Assembly (NCBI RefSeq): GCF_000003815.2
Contig: NC_049991.1
Location: 14,477,873-14,541,872 of the forward strand
Direction: 5' to 3'
DNA: 64,000 nucleotides
From: Branchiostoma floridae
Lineage: Eukaryota; Chordata; Leptocardii; Amphioxiformes; Branchiostomatidae
The translations under genes and the position numbers were made by a program. Below are positions 1-10,018 of this stretch, in pieces (position 1 is the first letter of the stretch; the number at the start of each line of letters is the position of its first letter). The notes below the pieces were generated by a model. That model was not told where the DNA came from and made no database searches. It saw only the letters and a list, made by a program, of their open reading frames with translations.

Positions 1-67
1 GGCAGCTTTGAAGAGCGCATATTTTCAACCCTTAACATCATTTGGAATCAGTTCTTTCTAACCAAAG

Positions 68-1169
68 ATGAAGATTGCTGTGCTGGTGTCCCTCCTTCTC
101 GTCCTGCGCACTTTTGCGGCACTGGAGACAGACCAGGACCTGGTCTGCTCCCGTCAGCTCAACAACAGTCAGAACATCACGGTGGTGGCGGCGCCTGGAG
201 CCAAGGGCGAGCCGGGGACTGAGGGGCCGCAAGGTAGGGAAGGCACACAGCTGACGAATACAGAGAGGACATAAGCGTCCATAGAGGCAATTGCAAGTAT
301 AACGTTACGGTTATCGTCGAATATCTATTCTCTTTCAGTCAAAGGTTTGACGCAACGTTAGTATAAATCATCAGTTAAAGCAAGGTCGCTTGAAAAATCG
401 CAATCTACCTTTCAAAAGAGCACGATGGGCGGTCTGTTCCACGTAATCTAGTAGGCTCTAGTTACTCCCTTTACCATGATAGCAGCATTTTTTGTAAACG
501 CATCTTGCTACTTTGGTAACGTTATCAGTTTGATACCAAAAAATTATATGGTTTGGTACCATAAAATTATAGAAACAAATAATAATTTTTATACTATCCC
601 TGATAGGACCAAAAGGTGAGCCAGGTGAGAAAGCTCCAAGAGGCGCGCCAGGTAAGCTGGGTCCGGTCGGACCGGCAGGCGAGAAGGGAGATGAAGGTGA
701 ACAGGGACCGGCAGGTGAGAAGGGAGCACCCGGTACCAGTCCACCTGCTCCACCTGTCGTGGCATTTTCCGTGGCCAGAACGACAAAACTTGAAAGGCCT
801 TCATCCCACACGGTGCTGACGTATAACGTCATCCTTAGCAACGTGGGCGGGGCCTACAACCAGGAGACGGGGAAGTTTGTGGCTACAGTCGGAGGTGTCT
901 ACTTCTTCACCTTTACTGGTATGACACCGTCTGTACCCAACGTCAACTTCTTCGTCCATCTCATGAAGAATGGCGCAAGGATGGTAGGTCTGTTCGAGAA
1001 CAACCGCGGAAGCCCCCAGCACCAGTCCAGCAGTAACAGCGCCATCCTGCAGCTGCAGCCTGGGGACGAGGTTTGGGTGCAGCTGTGGAGCGGTCGCAGT
1101 TTGTTCAGTGATGGCAATAGGTACCTCACGTTTTCCGGGTTTCTCATCGCGACGCAGACTGACACATAA
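68..1169 (+). CDS. Collagen-C1q domain secreted protein, type A copy 1 (A1), two exons
   Basis: Exons 68-233 and 607-1169, donor CAAG|GTAGGG and acceptor CCTGATAG|GACC, joined in phase 1 to give 242 aa. Residues 1-19 form a signal peptide ([18 protein letters not shown]). A single N-terminal Cys near residue 27 could link chains, followed by two N-glycosylation sequons (NNS, NIT). About 19 Gly-X-Y triplets run across the splice junction, with one Gly replaced by Ala (GEK-APR-GAP). The last ~130 residues are a C1q jelly-roll: AFSVAR first strand, [15 protein letters not shown] signature, LQPGDEVWV and the closing FSGFLI; the domain has no Cys. Such proteins trimerise through the C1q head and act as extracellular recognition molecules (family knowledge); the ligand is unknown. 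The start is preceded by ACCAAAG, shared with A2 and A3. AATAAA lies at 1219-1224. The C-terminus (ATQTDT) differs from the other copies. Confidence 0.93.
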
Positions 1170-1423
1170 ACATACATGGATACATGCTGGAGAAATTGAG
1201 TAGAAGGAATTGCATACAAATAAATCAATAAGATGAATCAATTAATCGATTAATCGTATCATTTTGGAAAAAATGCCGCATGATGATGAATGTAGATTTC
1301 TTGTGGGGAGACATATTCTGAATTTTATCCCTACTTTGTTCGAAATCGTCGTAGTCATCATTTTTATCATCATTATGAAGCGTTGGGCTAAAAAGGGATG
1401 ATAGGAATGTATCAGTAGATGAA

Positions 1424-1459
1424 CTCACCTTTAGTGGGTTCCTCATCCACGCTATTTGA
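1424..1459 (+). pseudogene. Relic of a C1q C-terminus downstream of A1
   Basis: Twelve codons read [11 protein letters not shown] then TGA, matching the last strand and stop of the C1q domains in this array. No C1q-like sequence is recognisable immediately 5' of it. It is therefore the surviving tail of a deleted or converted C1q exon, not part of A1, whose own stop is at 1167-1169. Confidence 0.7.
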
Positions 1460-1647
1460 GCAATGCTTGTAGAACAATTATACTTCGTACAAGGTGCGGA
1501 TAACGCTTCGATCGAAAAGGTCGAGCTACTTCAAAATTAGAAATATCTGCGCCACATACTATAGTGGAGGACAGTGATATGATATTGTGTAACGCATGGT
1601 CACCATAACTTCTGTATTCGGCCCTGGATATTTGTTGTGTAACGCTA

Positions 1648-1850
1648 GTTCACCTATATCCGCGGGGTAACCTTTATCCGTTGTATATAAAATCAGAGTA
1701 TTTAGGGATATCAAGTCGACAAACGGCTGTTTCAGACCGGAATGCTATGAAAATATTGCAATTTCAATCCAACGTCCGTCGACTAGATTCCCCTAAATAT
1801 CTTGTTTTTAAAAACAACGGATATAGGTTACCATGTGGATAAAAGTGAAC
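1648..1850. mobile_element. Foldback MITE in A1-B1 spacer
   Basis: The ends form a long imperfect inverted repeat: GTTCACCTATATCCGCGGGG at the left and its counterpart ending GGATAAAAGTGAAC at the right. The element is flanked by TA on both sides (CTA..TAA). It is non-coding, 203 bp. The equivalent spacer after A3 (about 12785) lacks it. A second, duplicated copy sits at 7111-7313 and a divergent one near 55013. Confidence 0.75.
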
Positions 1851-2639
1851 TAATGTTAACTTGCTGGTTGAGAACCTTATCATTTTATGGTATAGTCCGC
1901 CTATTCTTAACCAGACTTGGTGTACCAATTATGCACCTTGTTGCATTATTCACATTGTTGTATTATTACAGCCAGTATAGGCAACGTTACCCAATCTGAG
2001 CAATGAGGCTTCTGTAGCGAATTAAAGTGGGCTGGTGACGAGTTGCTGGCTTCCTGTTTTTGTTTATGACCAGGACCTAACTCCCTATTTTAGTATTTAA
2101 CGGCGTCGTTAGTGATCATCCGACTTCACAGTATAACGTATGACATCGTATTTAGACGTTACACCCAAAAGTAGAACATGTTGCCATGCACTCAACCTTG
2201 AAGGAAAACGCTAGCTGGCAGCCAACCAACACAAACGTCGTTCGGCAACTAGATTTACTTCCGCAACTTAACTTAACTAGAACCCATGTCGCCTGCAGCG
2301 GCCAGAAAGGGAAACAATACGTAGATCATGATGAGTAGGCCAAACTGAAGCTCCAGCATCAGCAACTTACTTATCGGTAGAATGTGGAAATCAGCAGCAG
2401 CTTTTCATTGACGTCGGCATATTTTTACTTCATTGTGAAACCAAGAACGTTTAAAAGCTTCAAGGGATGGTTCAGAAAGAAAGGTAGATAGGAGGGTAAG
2501 ATTGTAACAAATACATTGAAATATCATAATGGCCATTTTGCACTATAGAGCTGAGAGACATAAATCAGTACTTAAATCTAGACACATAGTCTTCACTTGA
2601 ATAGATGACCCCAAATAAACAGGGAAATTTTCATCTACA

Positions 2640-2829
2640 TTCCCCGCAAGCATACGCCCTAAACACATATCTCCTGGTCCTCCCCCAGCGAATAGCGTTT
2701 TGAAAACTGCGTACGCGTATAAGGCAGGTTCAGTTTCCTCGTTTCAAAGTGAGAAAGGAGGCAGTTTTGTTGAAAAGCGCATATTTTCACCACGTAACAT
2801 CATTTGAAATCAGCCCTTTCTAACTCAAG
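2640..2829 (+). promoter_or_regulatory. Proximal promoter and 5' UTR of B1
   Basis: All complete gene upstreams in the array share a block CAGGTTCAGTTTCCTCGTTTC (here 2725-2745), a GCGCATATTTTCAC-like stretch and the 5' UTR leading to the ATG. In the B genes a TATAAGG (2718-2724) precedes the block. The repeated GTTTC halves are spaced unlike a consensus interferon-response element, so no factor is assigned. Confidence 0.5.
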
Positions 2830-3926
2830 ATGAAGATACCTGTGCTGGTTTCCCTCCTCCTCGTCCTGCGCACCTTTGTGGCACTGGAGACAGACCAGGG
2901 CGGCGTCTGCTCCGGTCAGCTCAACAACAGTCAGAACATCACCGTGGTGGCGGCGCCTGGAGCCAAGGGAGAGCCGGGGACGGAGGGACCGCAAGGTAGG
3001 GAAGGCACACAGCTAATAAAAACAGGGAGGAAACGTACATAGATGCATCTAAAATTATATGACTATCGTCGAGAAATCATTCAATTTCAATCAAGGGTAG
3101 GAGAATGCAACGCCTGTCAGTTTAAACAAGATCGCCCAAAACCACAAGTATACAATTTGAAAGAGCACAATGGGCGCTTTGAACCACGACGTGATCTGGG
3201 CTCTATAGCTACCCTCTTTACCGTGATAGCTGCAATTTTTGTGAACACACCTTACTACATGTAGCTAGGTTACCCCGTTTATTAGGGCGATCTGATGTTC
3301 TCGGTTATAACAGCATTAAAACCGAAAAACGAAAAGTGATTTTATACTATCCCCTGATAGGACCAAAAGGTGAGCAAGGTGAAAAGGGCGTGAGAGGTGC
3401 GCCAGGTAAGCTGGGTCCGGCCGGAACGACAAGTCAGAAGGGAGACAAAGGTGAACAGGGACCGGCAGGTGAGAAGGGAGACAGAGAACAGGGACCGACA
3501 GGTGAGAAGGGGGCACCTGGTACCAACCCACCTGCCCCAACGACCAGCCTTGTAAATCAGCCTGATGGTGTGAACACAGTGCTGACGTATGACGTCATCC
3601 TTAGCAACATGGGCGGTGACTACAACCAGGAGACGGGGAAGTTTGTGGCAACAGTCGGAGGCGTCTACTTCTTCACCTTTACTGGTATGACGCCGTATTC
3701 CGGTTCCAACTACTTCGTCCATCTCATGAAGAATGGTGCAAAGATGGTTGGTCTTTACGAGCAAAACGGCGGAACCCCCCAGAACCAGTCCAGCAGTAAC
3801 AGCGCCATCCTGCAGCTGCAGCCTGGGGACGAGGTTTGGGTGGAGCTGGACTCTTACGGTCGTAGTTTGTATAGCGACGATGACAGGTACCTCACTTTCA
3901 GTGGGTTCCTCATCCACGTCGTTTGA
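2830..3926 (+). CDS. Collagen-C1q domain secreted protein, type B copy 1 (B1), damaged
   Basis: Exons 2830-2995 and 3361-3926 join in phase 1 to an open frame of 243 aa. It has the same signal peptide, N-terminal Cys and NNS/NIT sequons as A1. Compared with its near-identical paralogue B2 it lacks 30 bp of exon 2. A 3-bp loss turns GDKGEQ into GDREQ and breaks the Gly-X-Y register. A 27-bp in-frame loss at 3539/3540 removes nine residues (PVVAFSVAR) containing the first beta-strand of the C1q domain. The rest of the domain ([35 protein letters not shown]) is intact. The protein may not fold or trimerise normally (inference). No AATAAA is seen in the first 300 bp after the stop, where B2 carries sequence that B1 lacks. 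Confidence 0.85.
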
Positions 3927-4131
3927 GTGATAGATACAGACAAGTGATTAGCCGTACAGAGCTACAATTCGATTTGCCAAATCAATCTAGTTTACAATTA
4001 GAAATATTCGAATCGCAACAATGGTGTATAACAGTGATTTTGTGTAACAGTTACCGTATCTGTAATCGTCATGAATATTTGTTGTCACGCGCGCGCGCTC
4101 TTTCAGAACCGTATAGCTTGCCTTTTATATC

Positions 4132-4180
4132 GGTCCAGCTGTAAAAGCGCCATCCTGCAGCTGATGAAGCCTGGTGGGAA
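4132..4180 (+). pseudogene. Truncated C1q relic downstream of B1
   Basis: The bases AAAAGCGCCATCCTGCAGCT match the region encoding [11 protein letters not shown] in the active genes, then degrade (CTGATGAAGCCTGG). The corresponding relic after B2 continues to a C1q stop codon; here the remainder is deleted at about 4251. Confidence 0.6.
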
Positions 4181-4252
4181 GGCCGGTCGAAAAAAAATTA
4201 TGAAAGGAAAAGGTCACGATTTTTCCCACCAACCTCTGCTTGGAGAGTAGAA

Positions 4253-5383
4253 GCCCTAATCTATTTTGAAATTGCAGGCGTCGATATTAACTAAATATCC
4301 CTACTTTGCAGTGCACAGCTGTGACGTATGCCATCATCCATAGACGCACATGACGTTACACCCAAACGTAGAACATTTTGTCGTGCTCCCAGCTTTGGGG
4401 GAACCCGCCAGCTGGCAGCCAACCAACTGGCATTCTATAACCTAAACTAATTCCATAACCTAAACTAACATTCAAACCATGATCAGCCAGTTAAACTGAA
4501 GTGCTAGCATCAGCAACTTACTTATCGGTAGAATGTGAAAATCACCATTAATGCGCTGTACAGCAGTATCGGCAGAAAGGGACAAATATATAACAAAAGC
4601 TAAAGACGACTTTGTAGAAGGAAGGTGAAGGTATTATTTTCACTTTTTCTGTTTTCTGGGGACATAAGAACATTGTTCTCTCTAGCCTAATCAGAGACTG
4701 CTATGGGGTGTCATTGTACCACGCTTGCTGGTTGATGTTTAGGAGGCAGATACCACAAATACGACAGAGCCAGTCGCCCTCACACGGTTGGTAAGAAACA
4801 CCAAAACTCCGGCTACCCCAACAATACAGGCCCAGTGTTACAATGAGTATGATTATCGGTGGATTAATATTGTGCTTTCGCACAGTCAGGCCATTGTCAA
4901 GTTCTTATCTAGCGGCACAGATGGCCGAAGATTGGGAAATGACTTTCAAAGTAAGTAAACAATTTTTCGTTGATATCAGCACATCTCTACTTCCTTATGA
5001 GACCAGCCAGGTTTAAAAACTTCAAGGGGATGATCAGAAAGAAAGGTAGACGGGGGGTAACAAATACACCATTGAAATATCATAAGGGAAATTTTGCACC
5101 AAGAAGTCAGTACTTAAATTTTGATATAAAGTCTTCACTTAAATCGATGACCAGCAAGAAACAGAAAAAAAAACTTCCATCTACCTTACCCAGCAAGCAT
5201 TCGCCCCAGCACATAATGGTATCTCCTGGTCCACCCCTAGCGAACAGCGTTTGGGCCAACTTGAAACTGCGCAGAGGACAGGTTCAGTTTCCTCGTTTCT
5301 TCAAAAAGAGAAGACGCAGTTTTAAGAAATATCAAATTTTCACCCCCTGCACTTCATTTGAAATCAGCCGCTTCTAACCAAAG
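4253..5383 (+). repeat. B-to-A spacer, first copy
   Basis: Nearly identical to 10019-11147 in the next repeat block. It contains the A2 promoter and 5' UTR. At 4929-4958 there is ATG GCC GAA GAT TGG GAA ATG ACT TTC AAA followed directly by GTAAGT, an exon-and-donor look-alike preserved in both copies, with no downstream exon recognised. Parts of 4500-4950 resemble the DNA just upstream of TEFM (13.62-14.56 kb). Confidence 0.75.
5279..5383 (+). promoter_or_regulatory. Proximal promoter and 5' UTR of A2
   Basis: Carries the array-wide block CAGGTTCAGTTTCCTCGTTTC (5279-5299) about 85 bp upstream of the ATG. The 5' UTR ends CTTCTAACCAAAG, as in A1 and A3. No clear TATA box is seen at this copy. 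Confidence 0.45.
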
Positions 5384-6607
5384 ATGAAGATTACTGTGCT
5401 GGTGTACCTCCTTCTCGTCCTGCGCACCTTTGCGGCACTGGAGACAGACCAGGGCGGCGTCTGCTCCCGTCAGCTCAACAACAGTCAGAACATCACCGTG
5501 GTGGCGGCGCCTGGAGCCAAGGGCGAGCCGGGGGCTGAGGGGCCGCAAGGTAGGGAAGGCACACGGCTCATGAAATTAGGGAGGAAACGTACATAGATGC
5601 TAATATCCAAGCAGATCTTACGGTGGTTTGAAACAGTAACATAAGCTGGGGAAGGAGTTTAGCCGGCAGAGTAGTTTATGTTACTGTCTTAAACCAGCAA
5701 GATCTGCTTGGAGATTACATAGATGCATCTAAGATTATATGATTATCGTCGAAAAATTGTTCAATTTCAATCAAGGGTAGGAGAATGCAACGCCAGTATA
5801 CTAGTCGCATTTCAGTTTAGGCAAGATCGGCCGAATCCACAAATCTACAATTTGAAAGAGCACAATGGGTGCTTTGAACCACGACGTGAACTGGGCTCTA
5901 GCTACGTAATACCCTCTTTACCGTGATAGCTGCAATTTTTGTGAACACATCTTACTACATGTAGGTTACCCCGTGGATAAAGGCGACCTGATGTTCTCGG
6001 TTATCACAGCATTAAAACTGCAAAACGAACAGTAATTTTATACTATCCCCTGATAGGACCCAAAGGTGAGGCAGGTGAGAGAGCTCCAAGAGGCGCGCCA
6101 GGTAAGCTGGGTCCGGTCGGACCGGCAGGTGAGAAGGGAGACAAAGGTGAACATGGTCCGGCAGGTGAGAAGGGAACAGCTGGTACCAGCCCACCTGCCC
6201 CACCTGTCTTGGCGTTTTCCGTAGTGAGAACGACCAAACTTGAGAAGCCTTCCTCCAACACGGTGCTGACGTATGACGTCATCCTTAGCAACGTGGGCGG
6301 GGCCTACAACCGGGAGACGGGGAAGTTTGTGGCTACTGTCGGAGGCGTCTACTTCTTCACCTTTACTGGTATGACGCCGCGTTCTCGTTCTAACTACTTC
6401 GTCCATCTCATGAAGAATGGTGCAAAGATGGTTGGTCTTTACGAGCAAAACGGCGGCACCCCCCAGAACCAGTCCAGCAGTAACAGCGCCATCCTGCAGC
6501 TGCAGCCTGGGGACGAGGTCTGGGTGGAGCTGAGAAGCGGTCGCAGTTTGTACAGTGATGGCGATAGGTACCTCACGTTTAGCGGGTTTCTCATCCGCGC
6601 AGACTAA
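5384..6607 (+). CDS. Collagen-C1q domain secreted protein, type A copy 2 (A2), two exons
   Basis: Exons 5384-5549 and 6057-6607 join in phase 1 to 238 aa. The signal peptide is [18 protein letters not shown], followed by the array's N-terminal Cys and two N-glycosylation sequons. Collagen triplets include the same Gly-to-Ala break as A1 (GER-APR-GAP). The C1q domain is complete: [45 protein letters not shown]. The middle of the head ([25 protein letters not shown]) is closer to the B genes than to A1, suggesting exchange of 3' segments between types. The intron holds a 117-bp MITE (5601-5717). An AATAAA occurs at 6731-6736. Confidence 0.93.
5601..5717. mobile_element. Mutator-like MITE in the A2 intron, copy 1 of 3
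   Basis: Starts TAATATCCAAGCAGATCTTA and ends AGATCTGCTTGGAGATTA, an inverted repeat. It is flanked by the 9-bp duplication CATAGATGC (5592-5600 and 5718-5726). The B1 and B2 introns carry the uninterrupted site (ACATAGATGCATCT) once, which proves insertion. Two relatives lie at 27935 and 31792. A 9-bp duplication fits Mutator-type transposases. Confidence 0.88.
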
Positions 6608-6886
6608 CACATAAACATACATGGACACATGATAGATACATACATGCTAGAGAAATTAAGTAGAAGGAATTGCATACAGATTAGTCAATAACATGAATCA
6701 ATTAATCGATTAATCGTATCATTTTGGAACAATAAATGCCGCATGATGATGAATGTAGATTTCTTGTGGGGAGACATATTCTGAATTTTATCCCTACTTT
6801 GTTCGAAATCGTCGTAGTCATCATTTTTATCATCATTATGAAGCGTTGGGCTAAAAAGGGATGATAGGAATGTATCAGTAGATGAA

Positions 6887-6922
6887 CTCACCTTTAGTGG
6901 GTTCCTCATCCACGCTATTTGA
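6887..6922 (+). pseudogene. Relic of a C1q C-terminus downstream of A2
   Basis: Same twelve codons as after A1 ([14 protein letters not shown]). It lies about 280 bp beyond the A2 stop. Confidence 0.7.
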
Positions 6923-7110
6923 GCAATGCTTGTAGAACAATTATACTTCGTACAAGGTGCGGATAACGCTTCGATCGAAAAGGTCGAGCTACTTCAAAAT
7001 TAGAAATATCTGCGCCACATACTATAGTGGAGGACAGTGATATGATATTGTGTAACGCATGGTCACCATAACTTCTGTATTCGGCCCTGGATATTTGTTG
7101 TGTAACGCTA

Positions 7111-7313
7111 GTTCACCTATATCCGCGGGGTAACCTTTATCCGTTGTATATAAAATCAGAGTATTTAGGGATATCAAGTCGACAAACGGCTGTTTCAGAC
7201 CGGAATGCTATGAAAATATTGCAATTTCAATCCAACGTCCGTCGACTAGATTCCCCTAAATATCTTGTTTTTTAAAACAACGGATATAGGTTACCATGTG
7301 GATAAAAGTGAAC
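7111..7313. mobile_element. Foldback MITE in A2-B2 spacer
   Basis: Copy of the element at 1648-1850, carried along by the segmental duplication. The right flank reads CAATG instead of TAATG, so one of the TA target bases has mutated. Confidence 0.7.
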
Positions 7314-8169
7314 CAATGTTAACTTGCTGGTTGAGAACCTTATCATTTTATGGTATAGTCCGCCTATTCTTAACCAGACTTGGTGTACCAATTATGCACC
7401 TTGTTGCATTATTCACATTGTTGTATTATTACAGCCAGTATAGGCAACGTTACCCAATCTGAGCAATGAGGCTTCTGTAGCGAATTAAAGTGGGCTGGTG
7501 ACGAGTTCCTGGCTTCCCGTTTTTGTTTATGACCAGGTCTTAACTCCCTAACTCCCATTTTAGTATTTAATGGCGTCGTTAGTGATCATCCATACTTCGC
7601 AGTAAACAGTTGTGACGTATGACATCGCATTTAGACGCTACACCCAAACGTTGTCATGCATTCAAGCTTGTGGGAAACCGCTAGCTGGCAGCCAACCAAC
7701 ACAAACGCCGTTCGGCAACTAGATTTACTTCCGCAACTTAACTTAACTAGAACCCATGTCGCCTGCAGCGGCCAGAACGGAAAACAATACGTAGATCATG
7801 ATGAGTAGGCCAAACTGAGGTTCCAGCATCAGCAACTTACTTATCGGTAGAATGTGGAAATCAGCAGCAGCTTTTCATTGACGTCGGCATATTTTTACTT
7901 CCTTGTGAAACCAAGAACGTTTAAAAGCTTCAAGGGATGGTTCAGAAAGAAAGGTAGATAGGAGGGTAAGATTGTAACAAATACATTGAAATATCATAAT
8001 GGCCATTTTGCACTATAGAGCTGAGAGACATAAATCAGTACTTAAATCTAGACACATAGTCTTCACTTGAATAGATGACCCCAAATAAACAGGGAAATTT
8101 TCATCTACATTCCCCGCAAGCATACGCCCTAAACACATATCTCCTGGTCCTCCCCCAGCGAATAGCGTT

Positions 8170-8299
8170 TTGAAAACTGCGTACGCGTATAAGGCAGGTT
8201 CAGTTTCCTCGTTTCAAAGTGAGAAAGGAGGCAGTTTTGTTGAAAAGCGCATATTTTCACCACGTAACATCATTTGAAATCAGCCCTTTCTAACTCAAG
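8170..8299 (+). promoter_or_regulatory. Proximal promoter and 5' UTR of B2
   Basis: Effectively identical to the B1 promoter: TATAAGG, then CAGGTTCAGTTTCCTCGTTTC at 8195-8215, then the 5' UTR ending TAACTCAAG before the ATG. Confidence 0.45.
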
Positions 8300-9426
8300 A
8301 TGAAGATACCTGTGCTGGTTTCCCTCCTCCTCGTCCTGCGCACCTTTGTGGCACTGGAGACAGACCAGGGCGGCGTCTGCTCCGGTCAGCTCAACAACAG
8401 TCAGAACATCACCGTGGTGGCGGCGCCTGGAGCCAAGGGAGAGCCGGGGACGGAGGGACCGCAAGGTAGGGAAGGCACACAGCTAATAAAAACAGGGAGG
8501 AAACGTACATAGATGCATCTAAAATTATATGACTATCGTCGAGAAATCATTCAATTTCAATCGAGGGTAGGAGAATGCAACGCCTGTCAGTTTAAACAAG
8601 ATCGCCCAAAACCACAAGTATACAATTTGAAAGAGCACAATGGGCGCTTTGAACCACTACGTGATCTGGGCTCTATAGCTACCCTCTTTACCGTGATAGC
8701 TGCAATTTTTGTGAACACACCTTACTACATGTAGCTAGGTTACCCCGTTTATTAGGGCGATCTGATGTTCTCGGTTATAACAGCATTAAAACCGAAAAAC
8801 GAAAAGTGATTTTATACTATCCCCTGATAGGACCAAAAGGTGAGCAAGGTGAAAAGGGCGTGAGAGGTGCGCCAGGTAAGCTGGGTCCGGCCGGAACGAC
8901 AAGTCAGAAGGGAGACAAAGGTGAACAGGGACCGGCAGGTGAGAAGGGAGACAAAGGAGAACAGGGACCGACAGGTGAGAAGGGGGCACCTGGTACCAGC
9001 CCACCTGCCCCACCTGTCGTGGCGTTTTCCGTGGCGCGAACGACCAGCCTTGTAAATCAGCCTGATGGTGTGAACACAGTGCTGACGTATGACGTCATCC
9101 TTAGCAACGTGGGCGGTGACTACAACAAGGAGACGGGGAAGTTTGTGGCAACAGTCGGAGGCGTCTACTTCTTCACCTTTACTGGTATGACGCCGTATTC
9201 CGGTTCCAACTACTTCGTCCATCTCATGAAGAATGGTGCAAAGATGGTTGGTCTTTACGAGCAAAACGGCGGAACCCCCCAGAACCAGTCCAGCAGTAAC
9301 AGCGCCATCCTGCAGCTGCAGCCTGGGGACGAGGTTTGGGTGGAGCTGGACTCTTACGGTCGTAGTTTGTATAGCGACGATGACAGGTACCTCACTTTCA
9401 GTGGGTTCCTCATCCACGTCGTTTGA
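8300..9426 (+). CDS. Collagen-C1q domain secreted protein, type B copy 2 (B2), intact
   Basis: Exons 8300-8465 and 8831-9426 join in phase 1 to 253 aa, the longest product of the array. It has a signal peptide ([18 protein letters not shown]), one N-terminal Cys, two N-glycosylation sequons and a collagen stretch with one Gly replaced by Ser (GTT-SQK-GDK). The C1q head keeps its first strand (VAFSVAR), then [44 protein letters not shown] and FSGFLIHVV. B2 is the intact reference for the damaged B1. Type B differs from type A at the start of the head (SLVNQPDG versus KLEKPSS) and in an aspartate-rich loop (DSYGRSLYSDDDRY) that could bind Ca2+ (inference). Confidence 0.93.
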
Positions 9427-9639
9427 GTGATAGATACAGACAAGTGATTAGCCGTACAGAGCTACAATTCGATTTGCCAAATCAATCTAGTTTACAATTA
9501 GAAATATTCGAATCACAACAATGGTGTATAACAGTGATTTTGTGTAACAGTTACCGTATCTGTAATCGTCATGAATATTTGTTGTCACGCGCGCGCGCTC
9601 TTTCAGAACCGTATAGCTTGCCTTTTATATCGGTCCAGC

Positions 9640-9841
9640 TGAAAAAGCGCCATCCTGCAGCTGATGAAGCCTGGTGGGAAGGCCGGTCGAAAAAAAATTA
9701 TGAAAGGAAAAGGTCACGATTTTTCCCACCAACCTCTGCTTGGAGAGTAGAGGTTTGGTGTAGCTGTGGAAAGGTTACAGTTTGCACAGTAGTAACTACA
9801 GGCATCTCACGCTTAGTGGGTTCCTCATCCACGCTATTTGA
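9640..9841 (+). pseudogene. Degenerate C1q exon tail downstream of B2
   Basis: The segment starts with AAAAGCGCCATCCTGCAGCT, has an unrelated interruption, then resumes with GGTTTGG..AGCTGTGGAAAGG..ACAGTTTGCACAGT and ends CTTAGTGGGTTCCTCATCCAC GCTATTTGA. These are, in order, the codons for [19 protein letters not shown] and SGFLIHAI-stop of the active genes, with frameshifts. AATAAA follows at 9863-9868 and could serve B2 as its polyadenylation signal. Confidence 0.7.
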
Positions 9842-10018
9842 AAACAAAATATTTGTAGAAAAAATAAATGATGCTTTGTACAGCAATATTTATTGTATAA
9901 TTTGTTTGAAGCTGTATAGCTCGTCTTTCTATAACAAGACATGATGTACTAATTGTTTTCTGCAGCGAACAAAAGTGGACTGATGACGAGTTGAAGTCCT
10001 GTTTGTGTTTATGACCGG

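Larger units (their letters stand above)
1225..4250 (+). repeat. Block I of a large segmental duplication (A1 3' flank to B1 3' flank)
   Basis: This 3-kb stretch recurs almost base for base at about 6686-9750, at an offset of 5460-5470 bp. The shared stretch takes in the A-gene 3' flank, the C1q tail relic, the 203-bp MITE, the B-gene promoter, the whole B gene and its 3' flank. Differences are scattered single bases and small indels, plus the deletions inside B1. The similarity extends through introns and spacers, which indicates recent duplication or ongoing gene conversion rather than selection on coding sequence. Confidence 0.85.
6686..9750 (+). repeat. Block II of the segmental duplication (A2 3' flank to B2 3' flank)
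   Basis: Second copy of 1225-4250. It is co-linear through spacer, MITE, promoter and the complete B gene. It differs from block I by scattered substitutions, by AATAAA (6731) where block I has no such hexamer at the equivalent place, and by retaining the 30 bp of coding sequence missing from B1. Confidence 0.85.

Noticed and set aside
1225-1446. Open frame repeated at 1225-1446 and 6685-6909 (minus)
   Set aside because: Its conservation is explained by the segmental duplication; it has no family resemblance and overlaps the C1q relic.
1802-1999. Open frame at 1802-1999 and 7265-7462
   Set aside because: Starts inside the MITE and is preserved only because the block was duplicated.
2725-2745. 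Interferon-stimulated response element in the C1q promoters
   Set aside because: The GTTTC halves are separated by the wrong number of bases for the GAAANNGAAA consensus; kept only as an unassigned conserved block.
3342-3917. Long minus-strand open frames opposite the C1q second exons (also 8812-9417, 6038-6628, 801-1241)
   Set aside because: They are complements of the highly conserved C1q coding frame with no domain, start context or splice signals of their own.
4701-4883. 60-aa minus frame present in both B-A spacers (also 10467-10649)
   Set aside because: Duplicated spacer DNA; no coding evidence beyond the shared frame.
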